In this document: positions 1 through 6,700 of the stretch, in pieces | How the letters are laid out: every line of letters starts with the position of its first letter | How positions within the stretch are numbered: position 1 is the stretch's first letter | Assembly (NCBI GenBank): GCA_964472275.1 | Contig: CAYYJN010000070.1 | Span: 1-9,533 of the forward strand | Length of the DNA: 9,533 nucleotides | Source: JAFDVN01 sp964472275 | GTDB taxonomy: Bacteria > Acidobacteriota > Holophagae > Holophagales > Holophagaceae | Reading direction: 5' to 3' | Program-made: the position numbers and the translations under genes | Notes under the pieces: generated by a model | The model's input: the letters and a program-made list of their open reading frames with translations, nothing else | The model's database searches: none | Told to the model about the DNA's origin: nothing

Positions 1-113
1 AGCGAGACGACTTCCGCATCCACTTCCTGGCCCTGCACGAGGAAGCGGGCCCGCAAGCGTCGCGGGGGCGCGAAGCGGTGGCTGCGCCGCTGGTCCAGGG
101 TGGGCATGGGCAT
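1..113 (-). CDS. Probable PilZ-domain protein, N-terminal fragment cut by the window edge
   Basis: Only about 37 codons are visible; the gene continues beyond base 1. The translation begins MPMPTLDQRRSHRF and goes on with a basic, proline-containing stretch and then alternating hydrophobic residues (ARFLVQGQEVDAEVVSL). This is the usual opening of a PilZ domain: an arginine-rich RxxxR segment (here RRSHR) that binds cyclic di-GMP, followed by the first beta strands. The second PilZ motif (D/NxSxxG) would lie outside the window, so the assignment rests on the N-terminus alone. The start is uncertain: in-frame ATGs end at 161, 113 and 107 and none has a clear Shine-Dalgarno sequence. I chose 113 because the RxxxR motif then lies close to the N-terminus, as is common in the family. 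The gene follows the ferredoxin gene on the same strand, separated by a hairpin repeat, so it may be transcribed separately. Confidence 0.55.
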   Translation of the reverse strand, partial: MPMPTLDQRRSHRFAPPRRLRARFLVQGQEVDAEVVS

Positions 114-172
114 CCCGAGGAAGGCTGCTCGAAGCCTAACGCTCCGGGTAGCTCGGGTCATCCGAAAAGACG

Positions 173-247
173 AACCACGGAGACCCAGAGGCACGGAGAA
201 ACGAATGCCACGAATTCCTTTCTCTGTGTCTCTGAGTCTCCGTGGTT
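173..247. repeat. Hairpin-forming intergenic repeat (CCACGGAG-type) downstream of the ferredoxin gene
   Basis: Two 29-base arms, 173-201 and 219-247, are inverted copies of each other with 26 of 29 positions identical; two of the three differences would still allow G-U pairs in plus-strand RNA. The 17-base spacer is 202-218. The arms are made of octamer-like units such as CCACGGAG and GCACGGAG. The spacer holds CGAATGCCACGAATT (202-216), whose reverse complement nearly matches the centre of the second repeat at 9005-9019. On the minus strand the hairpin starts 7 bases after the ferredoxin stop codon, so it could act as a terminator or protect the 3' end of the message. The sequence after it on that strand has only a short T-run (TCTTTTC), so it is not a canonical terminator. 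Dispersed repeats of this look are, from memory, common in environmental bacterial genomes. The rest of the gap (114-172 and 248-254) shows nothing else. Confidence 0.75.
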
Positions 248-254
248 CCAATCT

Positions 255-893
255 CTATCGCCGCGGCTCGACGATGATCGCGGCCTCCGGCGCGGGGCAG
301 CCGAAGGTGCAGAGGCCACATCCGGTGCATCGGTCGGCGATCACTTCCGGATGGTCGGGGCCGCTTTCGGCCTTCACCATGCGGATCGCCTCGCCAGGAT
401 AGGGGCAGCGGTCCACGCAGACCGTGCAGGGCGTGGCTTCGCGATCATCGGCGGAGAAAGTCAGGCAGAGCTTCTCCTTCACCTTCGCGGTGCCGATCTT
501 CACGGCGGGCGGACCTTCCAGCTCGGTGCCGTCTTCCAGTTTGCGCTTCGGCCAAATCAAAGCCCCTTCGGGGCAGGCGGTGACGCAGGGCAGGTCCGTG
601 CAGAGGAAGCAGGCCATGCGGCGCGGCTCCAGCACGGGCGCGTGGAGGCCGAGGCCCGCGGAGGGCCCCGCTTTCACAAGGGAATCCTGGGGACAGACCT
701 CGATGCACTTGTCGCAGCGGGTGCAGGCGGTGAGGAAGGCGAACTCGTCCAGCGCGCCCGGTGGCCGCAATCGTTTGGGGCTCACCTTGGTGACGGCGTC
801 CTCGATCTTGTCCGCGACGAAGCCGCCGAACAGCGTGCCCAGGGACTTGAAGAAGTCCCCGCGCCCTTGGGGTTCTTCGAACTTCTTGGCCAT
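255..893 (-). CDS. Ferredoxin-type protein with four predicted [4Fe-4S] clusters (NapG/MauM-like)
   Basis: This 212-residue protein has exactly 16 cysteines, spaced as four [4Fe-4S] sites: C57/60/63/67, C95/98/103/107, C143 with C156/159/163, and C189/192/195/199. The RPPGALDEFAFLTACTRCDKC segment and the CFLCTDLPC second site are typical of NapG/MauM-type electron-transfer ferredoxins. Unlike NapG, it has no Tat (twin-arginine) signal, so it is predicted to be cytoplasmic, with a short amphipathic N-terminus (residues 13-36). No NapH-like membrane partner is visible. I chose the start at 893 because its ATG overlaps the stop of the upstream ASADH-like gene by one base (TGATG at 891-895). A longer in-frame start at 1061 would run deep into that gene. 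The overlap implies translational coupling and a shared job, most likely passing electrons to or from a partner enzyme. The exact redox partner is unknown. The family call is firm at the ferredoxin level and moderate for NapG. Confidence 0.9.
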   Translation of the reverse strand: MAKKFEEPQGRGDFFKSLGTLFGGFVADKIEDAVTKVSPKRLRPPGALDEFAFLTACTRCDKCIEVCPQDSLVKAGPSAGLGLHAPVLEPRRMACFLCTDLPCVTACPEGALIWPKRKLEDGTELEGPPAVKIGTAKVKEKLCLTFSADDREATPCTVCVDRCPYPGEAIRMVKAESGPDHPEVIADRCTGCGLCTFGCPAPEAAIIVEPRR

Positions 894-1696
894 CACGCCA
901 TCAGGTCGAAGGCCTTCAAGGTCGGCCGCAGCACACCCCAGAGGATGGGATCGAAGCCCAGCGTGAGCACGGCGCCCTTCCCATCCGAATCCATGTGCAG
1001 GTTTGCGAGGAGGTCGGCGCTGACGGCCACTTCGCGGCTGGAAGGCGGCGCGTTCACCCACTTCACGCCGTTCGGCGCGTCGAGCGCCTTGAGGCCTTCG
1101 CCCGCGAGGTGCAGCACGAGGAGGTCGCCGTGGAAGACGGGCACGCGCACCTCGATGAGCGCGCCGCGCGGCGTTTGGGGCGCCATCTCGAAGGCCGCGC
1201 GATAGCCGAGCGCCTCCGTATCCGGCTCCTCGCCGAGCAGGATCGCCTTCGTCTGTTCGTGAAGGCCCATCACGCCCGCGTCACCCAGGTGCGCGACGGC
1301 GCGGAGGTGGGTGCCGCGCACGGAGGTGACGCCCGCGACGAGCTTGGGCAGCAGCGCGAGCACCTGCTCCACGGCGGGGCGCAGCTTCATGCGCTTTTCG
1401 TTAGCGGGCCAGGCTCCAAACGGCAGCGCCTCGCCTTCAGCGTCGTGGGTGCGCGCGTCGAGGATACGGCCGTGGAAATCTTCCAGAAGGCCGACCGGCG
1501 GCGTCTCCGTGAGGATGACGGCGTCCAGGCCTTCGAGCAGCGCCTTGTCCGGGGCGAAGAGGACGAGGTCGCCCTCTTCCTCATCCTTCGTGAGCGCGGC
1601 TGTGGCGAGGGGCAGCACGGAGGCGTGCGCCTCCAGGGCGCTGCTCAGTTCGCGCCCCAGGAGGGCCTGGGCGCCGATGACGGCGAGTTTCAGCAT
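893..1696 (-). CDS. Aspartate-semialdehyde dehydrogenase-like protein without catalytic cysteine (USG-1-like)
   Basis: The 267-residue product starts MLKLAVIGAQALLGREL, a Rossmann nucleotide-binding opening in which the usual GxxGxxG is degraded to GAQALLG. Further motifs recall the ASADH/USG-1 family: SVRGTHLRAVAHLGDAGVMG (compare the ASADH region after the active site), LHEQTKAILLG, YRAAFEMAPQ (compare AFNLIPQ) and EVRVPVFHGDLLVLHL (compare VPVFxGHS). The protein contains no cysteine, so the active-site cysteine that forms the thioacyl intermediate in true ASADH is absent. It is also shorter than ordinary ASADH (roughly 330-370 residues). It is therefore probably not an aspartate-semialdehyde dehydrogenase but a repurposed or non-catalytic homologue. 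The start at 1696 has AGAGG about 7 bases upstream. A longer reading frame to 1936 would overlap the preceding gene and looks non-coding. The stop overlaps the ferredoxin start, suggesting that the two proteins function together. Confidence 0.75.
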   Translation of the reverse strand: MLKLAVIGAQALLGRELSSALEAHASVLPLATAALTKDEEEGDLVLFAPDKALLEGLDAVILTETPPVGLLEDFHGRILDARTHDAEGEALPFGAWPANEKRMKLRPAVEQVLALLPKLVAGVTSVRGTHLRAVAHLGDAGVMGLHEQTKAILLGEEPDTEALGYRAAFEMAPQTPRGALIEVRVPVFHGDLLVLHLAGEGLKALDAPNGVKWVNAPPSSREVAVSADLLANLHMDSDGKGAVLTLGFDPILWGVLRPTLKAFDLMA

Positions 1697-1721
1697 GAGG
1701 AGACCTCTTGGGCGTAAGGGA

Positions 1722-2279
1722 TCAGGGCTTGGAGATCTGGATCTCGACCCGGGCTCCATTTGGCACATCGCGGATCTGACGGAAGAGATCAGCTTGGTAG
1801 GCCATGAGCTCCTGGAGTGAGACAAGTTTATAACTCCGGCCTTGTCCGTGATCGTCAAAAATCCACGGGGGATAGACGGACAACCGCTGCCCCCAGGCCT
1901 CCTCGACCCCGTGCTCGCGGGCCAGACCAGCACCAAGGAACTGGCCGCCCGCCTCGCGGTGCCGGGCGATCCAGGTATCTATCGCGCCTTCCGCGGACCA
2001 GGCCCCATGTAAGAGATCCAGGGATTCCACCTGCCCATCCCGCTCCCGCAAGAACACGCCAAAGAGATCGCAACCGAAGATCCCGTCTCCGCCCTCGACC
2101 CCGTACTGCGCCCAGCCCGGCCAGGCCTTCAGATTGGAAATCGCGGTCCACCCCTTTCCTGTTAGGGGGAAAAGCCACAGGGCTCCTTGAAATGCCACCG
2201 CGCCCTCCACTCCCCAATCCCGGAGCTCAAGGTCAGAGAGGCCAAGAAGGGCCTGCGCGGCCAGCCCGGGCAGGCCCAT
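1722..2279 (-). CDS. Hypothetical protein of 185 residues, possibly SMI1/KNR4-like
   Basis: I do not recognise this protein with confidence. It is soluble, tryptophan-rich and has no signal peptide or membrane segment. The central stretch GDGIFGCDLFGVFLRERDGQVESL, followed by a GAWSAEGAIDTWI helix, resembles the core of SMI1/KNR4 (SUKH) proteins, which often serve as immunity or scaffold proteins. The C-terminal part, FRQIRDVPNGARVEIQI, looks like a conserved end. The similarity is by eye only. The start at 2279 lies one base after the purB stop (TGAGATG), favouring translational coupling; an alternative ATG at 2303 would overlap purB by 23 bases and add eight residues. Neither has a strong Shine-Dalgarno sequence. 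The next gene begins 25 bp downstream, so the gene sits inside the run of minus-strand genes. No toxin-like partner is visible beside it, which argues against a classic immunity role. Confidence 0.7.
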   Translation of the reverse strand: MGLPGLAAQALLGLSDLELRDWGVEGAVAFQGALWLFPLTGKGWTAISNLKAWPGWAQYGVEGGDGIFGCDLFGVFLRERDGQVESLDLLHGAWSAEGAIDTWIARHREAGGQFLGAGLAREHGVEEAWGQRLSVYPPWIFDDHGQGRSYKLVSLQELMAYQADLFRQIRDVPNGARVEIQISKP

Positions 2280-2280
2280 C

Positions 2281-3735
2281 TCAGACGCGCACCGCGGCTT
2301 CATCCGCGGGCTGATGGCCCTTGAGCGCGGCCTTCACGGGACCGGCGAGGAATTCGGCCACCTGATCCGCGGCGCGGCCGGTGAAGCGCTTCATGTCGAG
2401 CAGGGCCGTGAGCTCGGCTTCGTTCATGGCCCAGGCGGGATCGGCGGCGAGCAGCGCGAGCAGTTCGTTGCCCTTGCCCTCCTGCTTGATGCGGCGGCCG
2501 GCTTCGAGCGCGGCGACGCGGAACTTCTCGTGCAGGTCCTGGCGGTCACCGCCGCGCTTCACGGCCTCCATGAGCAGCACCTCGGCGGCCATGAAGGGCA
2601 GCTCACCCATGAGGCGCGCCTCGATCATCTTCTCGTTCACGACGAGGCCCGTCGCCACATTGCGGAAGAGGACGAGGATGGCGTCCACCGCGAGCAGGCC
2701 CTGGCTGATGGTGAGGCGACGGTGCGCGCTGTCGTCCAGCGTGCGCTCCATCCATTGCGTCGCGCTGGTCTGGTAGCTGGACGGCATGAGGCCCAGCACG
2801 AAGCGCGCGAGGGAGTTGATGCGTTCTGAGCGCATCGGGTTGCGCTTGTAGGGCATGGCGCTGGAGCCGATCTGCTTGGTCTCGAAGGGCTCTTCGACTT
2901 CCTTGAGGTGTTGCAAGAGGCGCAAGTCGCAGGCGAACTTGCTCGCGCTGGCGGCGAGGCCGCACAGCACCTGGCCGATGCGATCCTCCAACTTGCGCGT
3001 CGCCGTCTGGCCGCTGACGGGGATGGCGTCGAAGCCGACCTTTTTGCAGAAGCGCGATTCCAACGCGACGACCTTCGCGCCGTCGCCGTTGAAGAGTTCC
3101 AGGAAGCTCGCCTGAGTCCCCGTCGTGCCCTTGAGGCCGCGCACGGGCGTCGTCGCGATCACATGGTCGAGGTCGTCGAGATCCAGCAGCAGATCCTGGA
3201 TCCACAGCGTCGCCCGCTTGCCCACGGTGGTGGGCTGGGCGGGCTGGAAGTGCGTGAAGCCGAGCGTGGGCTGGTCCTTCCACTCATTAGCGAAGGTCGC
3301 CAGCGCCGCGATCACATCCTGCAGGCGGCGGCGAAGGAGCTGCAGCGCCTCCTGGCAGATGAGCAGGTCGCCGTTGTCGGTGACGAAGCAGCTCGTCGCG
3401 CCCAGGTGGATGATGGGCCGCGCGTTCGGCGCCTGATCGCCCCACGCGTGGATGGCGGCCATCACATCGTGGCGCAGGGCGGCCTCGTGCGTGGCGATGG
3501 CGTCCAGGTCCACGGCGTCCTGCGTCGCCCGCAGTTCGGCGATCTGGGCCTCGGTGACCGGCAGGCCCAAGTCCTTCTCGCTCTCGGCGAGGGCGATCCA
3601 GAGCCGCCGCCACACCCGCTGGCGGTAGAGCGGCGACAGCAGGCGCACCATGGCCTTGGACGCGTAGCGGCTGGCAAGCGGATGCTCGAAGCGCTCCAGT
3701 TCGGGACTGTCGTGGGGGGGCAGGAAATCAACCAT
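2281..3735 (-). CDS. purB: Adenylosuccinate lyase
   Basis: PurB cleaves SAICAR to AICAR plus fumarate and adenylosuccinate to AMP plus fumarate, two steps of purine synthesis, in the cytoplasm as a homotetramer. The 484-residue product carries the fumarase/aspartase superfamily signature GSSAMPYKRNP at 290-300, which holds the mobile-loop catalytic serine (S291/S292). It also has the TLGFTHFQPAQ motif with the conserved histidine H162, IIHLGATSCFVTDN at 108-121 and KGTTGTQASFLELF at 202-215. Length and sequence are closer to animal-type ADSL (484 residues in human, from memory) than to the shorter Bacillus-type PurB of about 430 residues. Phrases such as HPLASRYASKAM, TLGFTHFQPAQPTTVGKR and ERTLDDSAHRR are strikingly ADSL-like. 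The start at 3735 is preceded by a G-run (GGGGGG) that may serve as ribosome site. It lies 20 bp after the sensor kinase stop and 1 bp before the next gene. Confidence 0.97.
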   Translation of the reverse strand: MVDFLPPHDSPELERFEHPLASRYASKAMVRLLSPLYRQRVWRRLWIALAESEKDLGLPVTEAQIAELRATQDAVDLDAIATHEAALRHDVMAAIHAWGDQAPNARPIIHLGATSCFVTDNGDLLICQEALQLLRRRLQDVIAALATFANEWKDQPTLGFTHFQPAQPTTVGKRATLWIQDLLLDLDDLDHVIATTPVRGLKGTTGTQASFLELFNGDGAKVVALESRFCKKVGFDAIPVSGQTATRKLEDRIGQVLCGLAASASKFACDLRLLQHLKEVEEPFETKQIGSSAMPYKRNPMRSERINSLARFVLGLMPSSYQTSATQWMERTLDDSAHRRLTISQGLLAVDAILVLFRNVATGLVVNEKMIEARLMGELPFMAAEVLLMEAVKRGGDRQDLHEKFRVAALEAGRRIKQEGKGNELLALLAADPAWAMNEAELTALLDMKRFTGRAADQVAEFLAGPVKAALKGHQPADEAAVRV

Positions 3736-3755
3736 CCCCCCAGTTTGACAGGCTC

Positions 3756-6700
3756 CTAGGCGCTGGGCTTCTGCGCGGTCGGTTCGGAGCCCTCCACTTT
3801 CGGAGTGCGGGCGAACCCTTCAGCCGGAATGGGCGGCCAGCCGTGGCTCCGCCCGGGCATCCGCTCCAGCCCGGCGGCCACCTGGTCCACCCACGCTTCC
3901 AAATCCTTCGGGCGCTGGTTGGGGTCGAGGGCCAAGGCGGATTCGATGGCCTGCTCCAAGGGCTCGGGCATCAACAGAAGGTCGCCGAGGCGCGTGTGCT
4001 GCCCCCGGGTGATGGCGGCGAACACCTCCATGGAGAACTCGGTGCGGATGAGGCGGCGGCCCGTGAGGGCCTCGTAGAGGGTGGCCGCGAAGGAATAGAG
4101 GTCGCTCCGAGCATCCAGCGCCCGCCCCTTCACCTGCTCGGGGCTCATGAACTGAGGCGTGCCCACGACCATGCCCGTGCGGGTGAGGCCACCCGCGGCG
4201 TCCAACGGCTTGGCGAGGCCGAAATCCAGGAGCTTCACCCGGAAACCCTCGCCCGCCTGGGTGAGGAAGAAGTTGTCGGGCTTGATGTCCCGGTGAAGGA
4301 TGCCCGCGCGGTGCGCGGCGGCGAGGGCCGCTCCGGCCTGGCGCAACAAGGAAGCCACTTGAGCCGGTGCGCCCGCGCCCTTCTGTTCGATCAGCGCGCC
4401 GAGGGGCGTGCCATGAAGGCGCTCCATCACGAGGAAGGCGTGCCCATCCTCCAATTCGCCGGAATCGAAGATGGCGATGATGCCGGGATGAGCCAAGGCC
4501 GCGAGGCTGCGCGCTTCCTGTTGGAAGCGGGCTTGCACGGCGGAGGCCGCGTAGAGCTCGGGTTTCAGCAGCTTGAGGGCGACTTCGCGGCCGAGGCGCT
4601 CATCCGTGGCGCCGAAGACGAGGCCCATGCCGCCTTCGCCCAGCAGGCGCTCCAGGCGATAGCGGCCTTCGATGAGACGCGGCAGCAAGCGCGGCATCTC
4701 CAGCGCGGCGCCGTCCTCCGGGCAGTGGGTGACGGCATCGGGATAGCAGCGGCGGCACACGGGACAAAGGTGCATGAGTTCGATGCCCTTGGCCTGGAGG
4801 CTCGCCTTGGCTTCCGCCTGACGGGCGCGCGCCGCCTGGAGATTCTTGCGCGTCCGATGCAGCTCCAGCACCGCGCCCATCTGCGCCGCGAAGGCCGAGA
4901 CCATCTGGTGCTCGAGCGGCCCCATGGGCGGCGCGCCTTTGACGACGACGCCCCCGAGCAACTCCCCGCCGCTGCCGCGCACCGGCACGACCTGGCCCTG
5001 GCGGCGCTCTTCCGCCACGGGCTCTTCGCGCCCCCGCCGCTCCTGACCGAACGCGGGCACCGCCTGGAGCATCTCCAGCGTCGGCGCGTGGACGCCGCTT
5101 TCACCCAAGGCGCGCAGGCCTTCCTCCTGCACCATGAAGAGGCCGACCTCCTCGGCGCTGAGCGCATCCGCCACTTCCCGACCGATCTCCTTGGCCCACG
5201 CGAAGAGATCCTGCTGCGCGAGGCCCGCGCGCGCGACCAACCCCGCGATGCGCCGGTTTTGTTCTTCGATGTGGGCCTTCTGGGCTTCCACTTCCGAAGT
5301 CCTCGCCGCCACGACGGCTTCCAGCGCATCGGCGCGGCGGCGCAGGGTGGCGAGGCGCACGCGGACCAGGAGCAGGATCGCGAGGAGGACCACCACCGCG
5401 TAGAGCGCGTAGGCCCACGGCGAAGCCCAGGGTGGAGAAGGCAGCGTGAAGGCGAAGTCCAACGGCGGTGTCGTCCGACCATCGGGCGCGCGCGCGACCA
5501 GACGCAGGGTGTAGGCGCCCGGGGCCAGCCCGGGGAACTCCCGGAACGGCTCCGCCGTCCATGTCGAAGGGTGGTCTTCGAGCCCGAGAAGCTGCGTCTG
5601 GTAGCGGACCTGATCCGCCTTGAACAGCACCGGGAGACGGAATCCAAAGCGCAGCGCCCGATCCCGCCAATCCAGACGAACTCCGCTCGACATGGCTCGC
5701 GGGACACCATTCACGAAGACCGCATCCAGGTTCACCTCGGGCAACGCAACGGAAGGCAACTCCTGCCCGGGGTCGAAGACGACCGCGCCCGCCGCGGTCC
5801 CGCCCCAGATGCGCCCTTCCGAGTCCACGGCGGAGGCACCGCCGTTGAACTCGGGGCTGGGCAACCCATCCTCGGAACCGAAGGTCTCCACGCGGAGGCT
5901 GGCCCCTTCGAAGCTGAGCCGCGCGACGCCTTGGTTGGTGAACGCGTAAAGGCGGCCCGCGCGATCCGCGCGAAGCTGATAGATGGTGTCATTGGGAAGG
6001 GCGGGGGAGGTGGTGGAGGACAACTCCTGCCACTTCGGGTCGGCCGTGAGCGGCGCCATGAGCAAGCCGCCCCCTTCGGTCCCGGCGAAGAGCCAAGGCT
6101 CGCCGTTCCTTCGGAGCTCACGGAGACACATCACCGTCAAATTGGGCAGGCCTTCCTTCAACCCGAAGACCTGCACCCGACCCTTCTCCACGCGAAGGAG
6201 ACCCGCGCGCTCAGTGCCCACCCATAGCGCCCCATCGGAGGTACGCACCGCGCAGTGCAAGCGGTCGGTGGGAAGGCCTTCGATCTTGGTCCAGCGATCC
6301 GCGTCTTCCCGCCACAGGCCCGAAACTCCCGACACGGCCCAAAGATGGTCCACGCCAGCCTCGTCGGTCATGGGCTGAAGCCGACGAAGGTTGCCGATCG
6401 GCAAGGGCGGCCTCACTTCCGTGAAGCGCTCGCCGTCGCGGGTGGCGTAGAGCGGGCCATCGAAGGGCTTCAGGTAGATCGCATCGCGCCACTCCGTGAG
6501 AGCGAAGGCCCCATCGCCTTTGGGCAGGCGCACTGGCTGAGCCTCGCCATTCTCGAAGCGGTAGACCCGTGTTCGCGTCCCGAACCAGGCGGTTCCCGCG
6601 AGGCGCGGCGCGGTCGGGATGAGCATCGTGTAGACCGAAGGGTCCTGAAGCCCTGAATCCACCCCCGCCTGCCGCCACCCGCCGAAGCCCATGCGAACGA

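Noticed and set aside
173..247. CRISPR array or IS end in the CCACGGAG repeat
   Set aside because: There are only two inverted arms, no regular spacers and no transposase or target duplication nearby.
894..1061. N-terminal extension of the ferredoxin to an ATG at 1061
   Set aside because: The added 56 residues are arginine/proline-rich shadow of the upstream gene; the TGATG overlap at 891-895 gives a natural start.
78..1205. 375-codon plus-strand open frame across the hairpin, the ferredoxin gene and part of the ASADH-like gene
   Set aside because: It crosses the repeat and is antisense to a 16-cysteine ferredoxin with perfect motif spacing; its own translation resembles no protein.
1697..1936. 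N-terminal extension of the ASADH-like protein to an ATG at 1936
   Set aside because: It would overlap the preceding gene by more than 200 bases, and the Rossmann fold begins naturally at 1696 with a ribosome site.
3843..6227. 794-codon open frame on the plus strand opposite the sensor kinase
   Set aside because: It is antisense to a gene with clear domains, its translation shows no recognisable motif, and long antisense frames are expected at this GC content.
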